A stretch of DNA of 64,000 nucleotides. Source: Flavisolibacter longurius. GTDB taxonomy: Bacteria; Bacteroidota; Bacteroidia; Chitinophagales; Chitinophagaceae. The notes under the pieces were generated by a model that was given only the letters and a program-made list of their open reading frames with translations, was not told the DNA's origin and ran no database searches. Where the stretch lies: the NCBI GenBank assembly GCA_014163555.1, contig JACJGO010000004.1, forward strand, positions 124,001 through 188,000, written 5' to 3'. Made by a program: the position numbers and the translations under genes. Shown in pieces: positions 43,905 through 52,387 of the stretch (positions are counted from its first letter, which is position 1; every line of letters begins with the position of its first letter).

Positions 43905-43960
43905 GTTTACAGTTTACCGTTTACCGTTGCTCTAACAACGGTAAACGGTAAACGGTAAAC
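43905..43960. repeat. Heptad inverted repeat, 25-bp stem (GTTTACC / GGTAAAC words)
   Basis: The left arm (43905-43929) and the right arm (43936-43960) are complementary at 24 of 25 positions around a 6-nt loop. Each arm consists of 7-bp units, GTTTACC on the left and GGTAAAC on the right. It lies between the bacilliredoxin gene and lgt. Confidence 0.88.
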
Positions 43961-43973
43961 TTTAAACTCTCTT

Positions 43974-45272
43974 ATGTATCCTAACCTCTACTACGTTTTC
44001 AGAGATCTGTTTGGTGTTGAGCTTGGCTTTCTGCGTTTTATCAATTCATTTGGGTTTTTTGTTGCCATTGCCTTTCTGGTGGCGGCGGCGCTTCTTGCCA
44101 AAGAGCTTCGGCGCAAAAGCAAAGAAGGACTTTTTCAGCCTACCGAACGGAAACTGGTAGTAGGCGGGCCGGCTACCATTGGTGAACTGGTTACCAATTT
44201 CCTGCTGGGCTTTTTGTTTGGTTACAAAATTCTGGCTCTTTTTATCATGGGTTCCGAAACCATCCAGGACCCGCAATCCTACATTTTCTCAGGAAAAGGA
44301 AGCCTTTGGCTGGGATTGCTGACAGGTGGCCTGTTTGTGTGGATGAAATGGCGGGAACGCAAAAAGCAGCAACTGAAAACGCCGGAAGAGAGGGTAGTCC
44401 GCATCTGGCCGCACGACAGGGTTGGAGATATCACCGTTATCGCTTTGATCGTTGGCCTGTTGGGAGCCAAGTTGTTTGACATATTTGAGAACTGGAGTGA
44501 TTTTCTGAACCACCCGGCCGATTATATTTTTTCGGGTGGCGGCTTAACCTTTTATGGTGGCCTAATCTGCGCAGCCGCAGCCATTATGTATTATGCGAAG
44601 AAGAATAAATTCAGCATACGGCACCTGGCCGACTCGGTGGCTCCTTCCCTGATGATTGCTTATGCCATTGGCCGCATTGGCTGCCAGGTAGCCGGCGATG
44701 GCGACTGGGGTATCTACAACACTGCCTTTAAGGTAGACCCTTCCAATGAGATTGTAGCGGCACAACCCAACGAATTTCGGGATACGCTGCTGGCCAATGC
44801 TGCTTATTTTACCCGTTATTACGGAAGTCTGGATTCAATCCCTCACACCAATTTTCCCAAGCCGTCAGCTTTGGGTTTTTTGCCAAACTGGATGTTTGCT
44901 TACCAGTTTCCGCACAACGTAAACCGGGTAGGTGTTCCCATCCCCGGGTGTAACGATCAGTTTTGCAATCAATTGGCAGTACCGGTCTTCCCGACGGCGT
45001 TTTATGAAGTCATTTTTTGTACCATCCTTTTTTTCATTCTCTGGGGATTGCGCAAGCGGCTAAAGCCCTACGGGGCCGTATTTGCCCTTTACCTAATTCT
45101 AAATGGACTGGAGCGATTCCTTATCGAAAAAATCCGTGTCAACAATAAAATGGACTTTCTCGGATTTCAACCAACACAGGCAGAAGTCATTTCACTTGGG
45201 CTGATGCTTGCTGGTGCAATTCTTTGGATTTTTCTCTGGCAAAAGAATCAGGCCAACCCCAAAAAGGTGTGA
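43974..45272 (+). CDS. lgt: Prolipoprotein diacylglyceryl transferase, long form with internal duplication
   Basis: Lgt moves diacylglycerol from phosphatidylglycerol to the lipobox cysteine of prelipoproteins in the inner membrane. At 432 residues this protein is about 150 longer than usual. The family core is clear: GGGLTFYGGLI (188-198), GRIGCQVAGDGDWG (233-246), PTAFYE, and the C-terminal LERFLIEKIRV with the conserved Arg and Glu. The extra length seems partly due to an internal repeat: YIFSGKGSLWLGLLTGG (from 103) resembles YIFSGGGLTFYGGL (from 184). At positions where E. coli Lgt has His103 and Asn146, Tyr194 and Cys237 appear, from my recalled alignment. Several membrane helices are evident. 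Confidence 0.85.
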   Translation: MYPNLYYVFRDLFGVELGFLRFINSFGFFVAIAFLVAAALLAKELRRKSKEGLFQPTERKLVVGGPATIGELVTNFLLGFLFGYKILALFIMGSETIQDPQSYIFSGKGSLWLGLLTGGLFVWMKWRERKKQQLKTPEERVVRIWPHDRVGDITVIALIVGLLGAKLFDIFENWSDFLNHPADYIFSGGGLTFYGGLICAAAAIMYYAKKNKFSIRHLADSVAPSLMIAYAIGRIGCQVAGDGDWGIYNTAFKVDPSNEIVAAQPNEFRDTLLANAAYFTRYYGSLDSIPHTNFPKPSALGFLPNWMFAYQFPHNVNRVGVPIPGCNDQFCNQLAVPVFPTAFYEVIFCTILFFILWGLRKRLKPYGAVFALYLILNGLERFLIEKIRVNNKMDFLGFQPTQAEVISLGLMLAGAILWIFLWQKNQANPKKV

Positions 45273-45405
45273 ATAACTTCCGCGCTATCCCATAAGTCTG
45301 TTGTCCTAAGTCAAGCCTGACAAGGTTTCCGCTTTAGAAGAGTGTAGTACAATTTTTGTAGAAAAGAAAAGTCGCGTCTGGCTATGAGAATTGCCATTCG
45401 CACTG

Positions 45406-45413
45406 TACTTTTG
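45406..45413 (+). promoter_or_regulatory. Putative -7 promoter element for rpoD
   Basis: TACTTTTG matches TAnnTTTG. It lies 98 bases before the rpoD start, in a 238-base spacer that holds no other recognisable feature. Confidence 0.45.
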
Positions 45414-45510
45414 CCGATAGTCTTGGGCGGTATTAACCTTTTCATTGCAACTATCCGTATCTGTACATTGTCATTTATTCATTCATCTTTATAACTCAAG
45501 GAATTAATTT

Positions 45511-46368
45511 ATGAGGCAGCTAAAAATTGCTACCCAGATTACCAACAGGGATTCGCAGGCCGTAGAAAAATACCTTCAGGAGATTTCTAAGATCCCGATG
45601 ATTACTCCGGAAGAAGAAACTACCCTGGCCCAGCGGATCAAAATGGGCGATCAGCGGGCATTGGATAAACTGGTTCAGGCCAACCTTCGCTTTGTGGTAT
45701 CGGTAGCGAAACAATATCAACACCAGGGTTTGTCGCTGAGCGATCTGATTAACGAGGGGAATCTGGGATTGATAAAAGCCGCCCAGCGTTTTGATGAAAC
45801 CAAAGGTTTTAAATTCATCTCTTACGCTGTGTGGTGGATTCGTCAGTCTATTTTACAGGCTTTGGCCGAGCAGGGCCGTCTGGTGCGTTTGCCTCAGAAT
45901 AAGATTGGAACATACAACAAGGCCAACAAGGCTTATATGGCATTTGAGCAGGAGCATGAAAGGGAACCGTCAACCGAAGAACTGGCTGACATTCTGGAGA
46001 TGAGTGAAACCGAGATCAACAATATTTTTCAAAGCAACACCCGCCACACGTCGCTGGATGCCCCTGTGCACGAAGCGGAAGATGTGGCTATGGGCGACCT
46101 TTTGGAAGGCAGCGACGATACGGATGATGATGTGATGAAAGATTCGCTGCGTAACGAAATTCGCCGGGTGCTGAAATCATTGTCGCCCCGCGAAGCCGAG
46201 ATCGTGAATGCCTATTTTGGGCTGGATGGCGAAAACGGAACAACCATTGAGCAGATTGGCCAGAAATACGATCTGACCAAGGAGCGCATTCGCCAAATCA
46301 AGGAAAGAGCTATCAAGCGCCTGCAAAAAGCCCGCTATAGCAGTGCCTTGAAAGCGTACCTGGGATAA
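45511..46368 (+). CDS. rpoD: Primary RNA polymerase sigma factor (SigA/RpoD, short Bacteroidota type)
   Basis: The 285-residue factor directs RNA polymerase to housekeeping promoters, here of the TTTG-N19-TAnnTTTG kind. Regions seen in order: 1.2 (SQAVEKYLQEISKIPMITPEEE), region 2 with LVQANLRFVVSVAKQYQ, LSDLINEGNLGLIKAAQRFD and FISYAVWWIRQSILQAL, region 3 (VRLPQNKIGTYNKANKAY), and region 4 with the helix-turn-helix TIEQIGQKYDLTKERIRQIKERAIKRL. It lacks the acidic region 1.1 and the non-conserved insert of E. coli sigma-70, as is normal for this phylum. An acidic linker (GSDDTDDDVMKD) sits before region 4. It is a single gene closed by the terminator at 46415. Confidence 0.96.
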   Translation: MRQLKIATQITNRDSQAVEKYLQEISKIPMITPEEETTLAQRIKMGDQRALDKLVQANLRFVVSVAKQYQHQGLSLSDLINEGNLGLIKAAQRFDETKGFKFISYAVWWIRQSILQALAEQGRLVRLPQNKIGTYNKANKAYMAFEQEHEREPSTEELADILEMSETEINNIFQSNTRHTSLDAPVHEAEDVAMGDLLEGSDDTDDDVMKDSLRNEIRRVLKSLSPREAEIVNAYFGLDGENGTTIEQIGQKYDLTKERIRQIKERAIKRLQKARYSSALKAYLG

Positions 46369-46414
46369 TTCTTCTGCGGAAGCAGGAAATTAAAATAGCA
46401 AATTGATGGGTTTT

Positions 46415-46454
46415 AAACAGCCTTTGTCATTCCTGACAGGGGCTGTTTTTTTTA
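46415..46454 (+). terminator. Intrinsic terminator after rpoD
   Basis: AAACAGCC and GGCTGTTT form the outer stem with an inner GTCA/TGAC pair, followed by a run of eight T. Confidence 0.85.
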
Positions 46455-46456
46455 CC

Positions 46457-46615
46457 CTAGTCTTTTAAAAAGTTTTGTAACATTTCTTCCCGCTTTTGCT
46501 GCTCGGAAAGCTTACGGTATTGGAAACCAAAGAACCCGGTAACGACCAAGGCCGCTAACAAGCTGATGCCGCTATCCGTTACTGTAAGCCTGTTGATGAT
46601 TTCTATAAAGTACAT
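46457..46615 (-). CDS. Small single-pass membrane protein, 52 aa
   Basis: The frame begins MYFIEIINRLTVTDSG, continues with a hydrophobic segment (residues 17-32, ISLLAALVVTGFFGFQ) and ends in a charged helix KLSEQQKREEMLQNFLKD. Only this part of a longer open frame is accepted, because the upstream extension is antisense to the start of prfB. No homologue is recognised. It lies divergently upstream of prfB and ends right beside the rpoD terminator. Confidence 0.45.
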   Translation of the reverse strand: MYFIEIINRLTVTDSGISLLAALVVTGFFGFQYRKLSEQQKREEMLQNFLKD

Positions 46616-46795
46616 AACGATAGGATTATACTTTATCAGAACAAAAGCTTTGCCAGCATAAGTTACGGCATTATAGTAGGAAAGAGTCTGGAACTTACCC
46701 ACGTTTGTGCATTTCTCAGCCTTCATTGAGTTCCGTGACTTTACTTCAAAAAGCAAGAAAAGCGTTAAGCGAAACAGCCTATCTTCGCACCCACT

Positions 46796-47888
46796 ATGAC
46801 ACAAGAGCAAATTAAAGATATGAGGGACCGTGTGCTTGTCCTGAGGAGGTTTCTTTGACGTCGAGAACCGCGAACAAAAAATAGCACAAGACAAACAACT
46901 TTCTCTTTCTCCCGGTTTTTGGGATGATAATCAGCGGGCTACTGCCATCCTGAAGGAAATCAAGCTGAATGAATTCTGGGTAAACCTATACACCGAGGTG
47001 GATACCGCGGTGGAGGATTTTGCCGTCCTTTTCGAATTCTGGAAAGAAGGCGAAGGCTCGGAAGAAGACGTCAAAGCTGCCTACGAAAAGGCCATTGCAG
47101 CCATCGAAGAAGCGGAGTTTAAAAGTACGCTCAACCAGCCTGAAGACGAGCTGCCTGCTGTTTTGCAGATCAACTCTGGCGCTGGTGGTACCGAAAGCCA
47201 GGACTGGTCGGAAATGCTGGCCCGTATGTACCGCATGTATGGTGAAAAGCAAGGCTGGTCGGTTACTGTTCTGGATTGGGTGGATGGCGATGGCGCCGGT
47301 ATCAAAACCTGCACCTTTCAGTTTGATGGGCCCTTTGCTTATGGTTTCCTGAAAGCCGAAAGTGGTGTGCACCGCCTGGTGCGTATCTCGCCATTTGACA
47401 GCAATGCCCGCCGGCATACTTCCTTTGCATCGGTATTTGTGTACCCGCTGGTAGATGACTCCATCAACATCGAGGTGAAAGACGCCGACGTGAAAATGGA
47501 AACAGCCCGCAGTGGTGGCGCCGGTGGCCAGAACGTGAACAAGGTAGAAACAAAGGTTTTCCTGACACACATTCCAACGGGTATTGTTGTAGTTTGCCAA
47601 ACCGAACGTTCACAAATTGGCAACCGCGAAAAAGCCATGCAGATGCTGAAAAGCCGTTTGTATGAAGAAGAGCTTCGCAAGCGGGAAGAACTGAAGAATG
47701 CGGCCAACGCCAACAAGAAAAAGATTGAGTGGGGCTCGCAGATCCGCAGCTATGTTTTCCATCCGTATAAAATGATCAAAGACCACCGAACCGATTTCGA
47801 AGTAGGCAATGTGGGTCCTGTGATGGATGGTGAACTGGACGGTTTTATCAAGGCTTACCTGATGTTGGAAAAAGAACAGGAAGTGTAA
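46796..47888 (+). CDS. prfB: Peptide chain release factor 2, made by programmed +1 frameshift
   Basis: RF2 reads UGA and UAA stops and releases the peptide. Zero-frame translation from the ATG at 46796 gives 20 residues ending VLRRFL and meets TGA at 46856. A +1 shift at CTT-TGA-C continues as [14 protein letters not shown] and runs to 47888, for 363 residues, the normal size. Domain 2 carries the SPF tripeptide that reads UGA ([17 protein letters not shown]), and the catalytic GGQ is in [17 protein letters not shown]. An open frame starting at 46998 is only the truncated remainder. A TATCTTCG sequence at 46779-46786, close to the -7 consensus, lies just upstream. The repeat array at 47891 follows the stop directly. 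Confidence 0.96.
46844..46859 (+). promoter_or_regulatory. Programmed +1 frameshift site of prfB
   Basis: AGGAGG (46844-46849), TTT, the slippery CTT (46853-46855), the in-frame TGA (46856-46858) and C follow the canonical arrangement known from E. coli prfB. Low RF2 slows termination at the UGA and lets the ribosome slip forward, so RF2 controls its own level. AGGAGG here is a Shine-Dalgarno-like stimulator inside the gene. Confidence 0.95.
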
Positions 47889-47890
47889 GA

Positions 47891-48015
<125 letters not shown>

Positions 48016-48079
48016 CTGGCAACGGCATAATCCTTCGTAAAAAACATTAGCTGGCAAACGCAAACAAACAAAACTGCGC

Positions 48080-48442
48080 ATGAAAATAAAAGGTATCAAC
48101 GGCTGGAACATAGCTCAAATCCAGGACGAAATTTCTGGGGGCGGTAGCTTCGTTCAATACACTTGGTGTATCTCGTTGTTGGTAGTGACCTACCGGTACC
48201 GGTCACCTGTATATTTTTTGTGTAAAAACCAAAATGCTTTTATCAAAGGTTTACCGTTTACCATCATTACGCTGTTATTTGGGTGGTGGGCTGTTCCTTA
48301 TGGGCCTTATTATACACTGGCTTCGATTTACAAAAATGTTGCGGGCAAATGTGTAACCGATGTTGTTATGCAGCGCCTTTACCGGCAAACCCGGGGGCAT
48401 GTATTTGAATTTGAAAGGACCAAGCAGATGGCATTGGCATAA
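48080..48442 (+). CDS. Hypothetical membrane protein, 120 aa
   Basis: The protein has a short soluble start, one membrane segment around residues 22-40 region (a hydrophobic QYTWCISLLVVTY stretch) and a second clear one at about 53-72 (GLPFTIITLLFGWWAVPYGPYY). The FGWWAVPYGPYYTLASIYKNVAGKCVT part resembles a family I recall from related bacteria with an FGWWGIPWGPIYT motif, so the gene is probably real. Its function is unknown. It precedes pruA by 26 bases and may share its transcript. Confidence 0.6.
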   Translation: MKIKGINGWNIAQIQDEISGGGSFVQYTWCISLLVVTYRYRSPVYFLCKNQNAFIKGLPFTIITLLFGWWAVPYGPYYTLASIYKNVAGKCVTDVVMQRLYRQTRGHVFEFERTKQMALA

Positions 48443-48468
48443 TTAATCATCTTAGAAAACAGTATACC

Positions 48469-50112
48469 ATGAATTTTGGCTATTTCTCTTATCCTTTACC
48501 GATGAACGAACCGGTGCTTTCGTATGCTGCCGGTACACAGGAAAGAGCGGCACTGAAAAAAACACTGGCTGAACTAAAAAAACAAGAGATCGATGTACCC
48601 ATGTATATCGGCGGCGAAGAAGTGCGTACAGGAAAGCAGGTGAGTATGTATCCGCCGCACGAAATATCACATACCTTGGGTCATTACCACGCCGGTGATG
48701 AGAGCCATGTAAAGCAGGCTATCGATGCTGCCTTGGCAGCAAAAGAAGCTTGGGCCAATATGGCCTGGGAAGACCGGGCCGGGATTTTCCTCCGGGCGGC
48801 CGAATTGATTGCAACGAAGTACCGTTATCATATGAATGGTACAACAATGCTGGGCCAAAGTAAAAACGCTTTCCAGGCCGAAATTGACAGCGCCTGCGAA
48901 CTGATCGATTTTCTGCGCTTCAACGTACACTTCCTGAGTGAGATTTATAAGCAGCAGCCCATCAGCGGTCCGGGTATGCATAACCGTTTGGAGTATCGTC
49001 CGCTGGAAGGGTTTGTGCTGGCCATTACACCATTCAACTTTACGGCCATTGGCGGTAACCTGCCAACCAGTGCAGCCATGTGCGGCAATGTGGTTGTGTG
49101 GAAGCCGGCGCATACGCAAGTGTATTCAGCCCAAATGTTCATGCGCATTTTGAAAGAAGCCGGCTTGCCGGACGGCGTGATCAATCTTATTTATGTGGAT
49201 GGTCCTACGTTGGGCAAGGTTTGTTTTTCGCACCGCGATTTTGCCGGTGTGCACTTTACCGGGTCGACAGGCGTATTCAATCAAATGTGGAAGACCATAG
49301 GTGAAAACGTTGCTAACTACAAAAGTTATCCGCGCATTGTAGGCGAAACGGGCGGAAAAGATTTTGTTATTGCACACAGTTCCGCCGATCCGCAGGTTGT
49401 GGCAACGGCATTACTGCGGGGTGCATTTGAATACCAGGGACAGAAATGTTCAGCTGCCAGCCGTGCTTACATTCCCTCTAACATGGCGGAAGAAGTCAAA
49501 CGTTTGCTGGTAGAAGGCGTGAATTCTTTTTCGATGGGAAGCGTTGAAGAATTTGGAAATTTCGTTAACGCTGTGATCGATGAAAAGAGCTTTGATAAGA
49601 TTGTCAACTACATCAACAATGCAAAGGCATCAGGCGATGCCAGCATTTTAGTGGGAGGAACCTTCGACAAAGCAAAAGGGTATTTTATACATCCCACCGT
49701 TATCGAAGCAAAAGATCCGAAATATGTTTCGATGTGCGAAGAGATCTTTGGACCAGTGCTTACCATCTATATATATGATGAAGCTTTGTTTGGAGAAACC
49801 CTGCACCTGGTTGATGAAACATCACCCTATGCATTGACAGGCTCTGTAATTGCCAACGATCGCTTTGCGGTGGAACTGGCAACAGAACGTTTGCGCAATG
49901 CTGCCGGTAATTTTTATATCAATGATAAACCTACCGGTGCCGTAGTGGGACAACAACCATTTGGCGGAGCCCGGGCCAGCGGTACCAACGACAAAGCAGG
50001 GTCGATGCTGAACCTGTACCGTTGGTTAAGTGCCCGTACAATCAAAGAAACCTTTGTGCCGCCTACCGATTACCGCTACCCGTTTTTGCGAGGCGAAAGT
50101 GAAGGCATCTAA
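48469..50112 (+). CDS. pruA: L-glutamate gamma-semialdehyde dehydrogenase (P5C dehydrogenase)
   Basis: The 547-residue enzyme oxidises glutamate semialdehyde (from proline or ornithine) to glutamate with NAD. The aldehyde-dehydrogenase core is complete: ITPFNFTAIGGNLPT (186-200), VVWKPAHTQ, VHFTGSTGVFNQMW (NAD loop), the general base Glu293 in VGETGGKDF and the nucleophile Cys327 in EYQGQKCSAASRAY. EEIFGPVLTIYIYDE and a C-terminal QQPFGGARASGTNDKAG follow. It is the stand-alone type, with no proline dehydrogenase domain. With the arginase at 9204 it completes arginine breakdown if an ornithine aminotransferase exists elsewhere. A downstream ATG at 48502 is an alternative start. Confidence 0.95.
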   Translation: MNFGYFSYPLPMNEPVLSYAAGTQERAALKKTLAELKKQEIDVPMYIGGEEVRTGKQVSMYPPHEISHTLGHYHAGDESHVKQAIDAALAAKEAWANMAWEDRAGIFLRAAELIATKYRYHMNGTTMLGQSKNAFQAEIDSACELIDFLRFNVHFLSEIYKQQPISGPGMHNRLEYRPLEGFVLAITPFNFTAIGGNLPTSAAMCGNVVVWKPAHTQVYSAQMFMRILKEAGLPDGVINLIYVDGPTLGKVCFSHRDFAGVHFTGSTGVFNQMWKTIGENVANYKSYPRIVGETGGKDFVIAHSSADPQVVATALLRGAFEYQGQKCSAASRAYIPSNMAEEVKRLLVEGVNSFSMGSVEEFGNFVNAVIDEKSFDKIVNYINNAKASGDASILVGGTFDKAKGYFIHPTVIEAKDPKYVSMCEEIFGPVLTIYIYDEALFGETLHLVDETSPYALTGSVIANDRFAVELATERLRNAAGNFYINDKPTGAVVGQQPFGGARASGTNDKAGSMLNLYRWLSARTIKETFVPPTDYRYPFLRGESEGI

Positions 50113-50138
50113 AGTCGATAAACCATCATCAACAATTG

Positions 50139-50168
50139 AAAAAGGCGCTGAAAAAAGCGTCTTTTTTT
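50139..50168 (+). terminator. Intrinsic terminator after pruA
   Basis: AAGGCGCT pairs with AGCGTCTT (8 bp, one G-T) around a short A-rich loop, followed by a T-run. Confidence 0.75.
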
Positions 50169-50228
50169 ATGCCCTCGCATGAAGCGTCAATTTAGATGTA
50201 TGAAGTGCTATACTATCGGATGGATAAT

Positions 50229-50259
50229 TTTGAATCGGCTCGTTGATGTTTCATCTTTG
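50229..50259 (+). promoter_or_regulatory. Bacteroidota-type promoter for the first small barrel gene
   Basis: TTTG at 50229-50232, a 19-bp spacer and CATCTTTG at 50252-50259 fit TTTG-N19-TAnnTTTG with one mismatch. Confidence 0.6.
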
Positions 50260-50302
50260 CAGAAGAAAATTATTAACCTACAAAAAACAAGAAAACATTC
50301 TT

Positions 50303-50836
50303 ATGAGAAAAGTTTTTATGACAATGGCTGCAGTAGTAGCTATCGCTTCTGCAAGTTTCGCACAAACAGGAAAAAATGAAATCAGCGTTGGACCTGAAGT
50401 TGGATTGCCAACAGGTGATTTTGGCGAAGCCTTCAAGCTAGGTATTGGTGGTTCTGTAAAAGGATTATTTGGCATCGGCACGGCCGGTCAGGTAACTGCT
50501 ACAGTTGGTTACACCTCTTTCAAAATGAAAAACTCTTCCGAAGAATTAAGCTTGACTACCGGCCTTCTACCCATTCTTGCTGGTTACCGTCATAATTTTG
50601 GTGGCTTTTATGTGGAACCTCAACTTGGTTATGGAATCATGCGGGTAAAGGCTAAAATGTTTGGCGAGTCGGGTAGCGATTCAGAAGGTGCCTTTACCTG
50701 GGCTGCCGGTGCTGGCTATCAGGTCGGTGGAATCGATCTAGGGCTTCGTTACCAGTCTTCAACCAAGGATGGTGGCAGCGTAGGATTTTTCGGACTTCGC
50801 GTTGCAAAAAGTTTCTCACTGGGTGGTGCTAACTAA
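50303..50836 (+). CDS. Small outer-membrane beta-barrel protein 1
   Basis: The 177-residue product has a signal peptide (MRKVFMTMAAVVAIASASFAQ) and then an eight-strand-like pattern of alternating residues with many Gly and Tyr: ISVGPEVGLPTGDFGEAF, GGSVKGLFGIG, ATVGYTSFKM, ILAGYRHNFGGFYVEPQLGYGI and a final FFGLRVAKSFSLG strand. It fits the porin/OMP_b-brl families common in Bacteroidota. The start at 50303 is chosen for the signal peptide. It is the first of four consecutive barrel genes in the same direction, the others having a different closing strand (LTYKFG or LMYHFG type). Confidence 0.8.
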   Translation: MRKVFMTMAAVVAIASASFAQTGKNEISVGPEVGLPTGDFGEAFKLGIGGSVKGLFGIGTAGQVTATVGYTSFKMKNSSEELSLTTGLLPILAGYRHNFGGFYVEPQLGYGIMRVKAKMFGESGSDSEGAFTWAAGAGYQVGGIDLGLRYQSSTKDGGSVGFFGLRVAKSFSLGGAN

Positions 50837-50859
50837 TTAACCAATTATTCTTCTCAACA

Positions 50860-50893
50860 CTAAAAAGAGGCCGGATCACCGGTCTCTTTTTAG
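50860..50893 (+). terminator. Intrinsic terminator after barrel gene 1
   Basis: CTAAAAAGAGGCCGG pairs with CCGGTCTCTTTTTAG (15 bp, one G-T) around ATCA. The gap to the next gene (50894-51030) shows no further gene. Confidence 0.9.
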
Positions 50894-51030
50894 TTTATCT
50901 CCTTTTATTCAAACGGGTAACTATTAAAGATAGAATATACTACATTATAGCATTCCTTTAATAATGTAGTGCCTGCTTTTATTATTTACGGCCTCTTTTT
51001 TGTTTTTAGCATAGAAATAAAACGCTAACT

Positions 51031-51618
51031 ATGAAAAAGATCAGTTTTCTTGCCTTCTTCGTGATGGTTGCTTTTGCCATGCAGGCACAAATTCCCGGCC
51101 TTGGTTTAAAAGGTGGCGTTAACCTTGCCTCCTGGTCAAACAACGGTAGCAGTGTGAATTACCAGAACCGTGTTGGCTTTAATGCCGGCCTTTTTGCCAA
51201 TATTAATGTCAGTCCCAATTTTGCCGTGCAACCCGAGGTTGTTTATTCCAGCCAGGGAACAAAATACAGCATTGGAGATCAGGATCACAACCTCCAAATG
51301 AATTATATCAACATTCCTGTAATGCTACAGGCGAAAGTGGGTGGTGGACTGTATGCCCAGGCTGGTCCGCAAGTGGGAATTTTAATGGATGTGAAGGATA
51401 AAGTTGACGACATTGAAACCGGCTTTTTCTCGAAAGATGATTTTAAATCTACAGATGTATCGCTTGGCTTTGGATTGGGTTATTCCGGCGTTTCTCCCAT
51501 CGGTTTTGATGCCCGCTATAACCTTGGCTTAACCAACATCAACGAGGCTGGCACCAACAAGATTAAAAACAACGTGCTGCAAATTGGTCTTACCTACAAG
51601 TTTGGCAGAGGGTACTAA
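51031..51618 (+). CDS. Small outer-membrane beta-barrel protein 2 (PorT-like fold)
   Basis: The 195-residue product has a signal peptide (MKKISFLAFFVMVAFAMQAQ) and the outer-membrane beta-barrel 2 pattern: GLKGGVNLASWSN, RVGFNAGLFANINVSPNFAVQPEVVYSSQGTKY, MNYINIPVMLQAKVGGGLYAQAGPQVGIL, and the closing LQIGLTYKFG. The FAVQPEVVYSSQG and YINIPVMLQ strings recur in barrels 3 and 4, showing a common origin. Such barrels may be adhesins, porins or parts of larger complexes, and no specific role can be assigned. Confidence 0.88.
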   Translation: MKKISFLAFFVMVAFAMQAQIPGLGLKGGVNLASWSNNGSSVNYQNRVGFNAGLFANINVSPNFAVQPEVVYSSQGTKYSIGDQDHNLQMNYINIPVMLQAKVGGGLYAQAGPQVGILMDVKDKVDDIETGFFSKDDFKSTDVSLGFGLGYSGVSPIGFDARYNLGLTNINEAGTNKIKNNVLQIGLTYKFGRGY

Positions 51619-51639
51619 GTAAAAGCAACAACTTTGTCA

Positions 51640-51665
51640 GGCCGCAGCAATGCGGCCTTTTTTTT
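51640..51665 (+). terminator. Intrinsic terminator after barrel gene 2
   Basis: GGCCGCA pairs with TGCGGCC around GCAA, followed by eight T. Confidence 0.92.
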
Positions 51666-51690
51666 GATAAAATGGAAGCAAAATTTTTTT

Positions 51691-52311
51691 ATGAAGAAAA
51701 TCAATGCTCTTGTTGTAGCCATGCTGGTAAGCTTTGCCGCAATGGCGCAGGATGAACCAAAGTTTGGTATCAAAGGAGGTTTAAATGTATCTACGTTGAA
51801 TTATAACAACGGAACAGATGCGGACTGGAAAACAGGTTTTCATGTAGGTGGGTTAGCACATATCCATTGGACGCCATCTTTTTCTCTCCAACCGGAAATA
51901 TATTATTCCAGCCAGGGCGCAAAACTTCCTTATGACGCAAATAATAAAATGGTTTTAAATCTCAGCTACATCAATGTTCCCTTTTTGCTGCAATACAATT
52001 TTGCCAACGGCTTTCGCTTGCAGGGTGGACCCCAAGTTGGCTTTTTGGTGGGTGTAAGCGATAAAGTTGGTGACCAGGAACTAAATCTTCGCAAGACGAG
52101 TGATTACAAAGCGGTAGATATTTCCATACCGGTAGGCTTAAGCTACCTTGGTTTTTCGGGCTTTGGTGTGGATACTCGCTACAATATTGGTCTTACAAAC
52201 GTCAACAAAACAGATCCTGGCACGGCAAAAAACGGCGTATTTCAGGTGGGAGTATTTTATCTTTTTGATCATAATCACAAAACAAAATCAGCAACGAAAA
52301 CAAAGCGGTAG
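51691..52311 (+). CDS. Small outer-membrane beta-barrel protein 3 (PorT-like fold)
   Basis: The 206-residue product has a signal peptide (MKKINALVVAMLVSFAAMAQ), then FGIKGGLNVSTLNYN, FHVGGLAHIHWTPSFSLQPEIYYSSQGAKL, LSYINVPFLLQYNFANGFRLQGGPQVGFLVG, and GVFQVGVFYLFDH near the end. It is the closest relative of barrel 2 in this set: the SLQPEIYYSSQGAK and YINVP strings align directly. It ends in a basic Lys-rich tail (NHKTKSATKTKR), which the others lack. The longer in-frame start at 51634 lies inside the preceding terminator and is rejected. Confidence 0.88.
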   Translation: MKKINALVVAMLVSFAAMAQDEPKFGIKGGLNVSTLNYNNGTDADWKTGFHVGGLAHIHWTPSFSLQPEIYYSSQGAKLPYDANNKMVLNLSYINVPFLLQYNFANGFRLQGGPQVGFLVGVSDKVGDQELNLRKTSDYKAVDISIPVGLSYLGFSGFGVDTRYNIGLTNVNKTDPGTAKNGVFQVGVFYLFDHNHKTKSATKTKR

Positions 52312-52387
52312 AAAAAGTAAATCACCTGTTTTCCACACCTGTTACATTACGGCCCCTTTTTTGTAAAATCATTAGCTGCAAAAAAAT

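Noticed and set aside
46616-46894. N-terminal extension of the small membrane protein at 46457
   Set aside because: It is antisense to the start of prfB and shows no sensible protein features.
46998-47888. Release-factor gene starting at 46998
   Set aside because: The N-terminal domain of RF2 lies upstream in two frames joined by the classic frameshift, so the true start is 46796.
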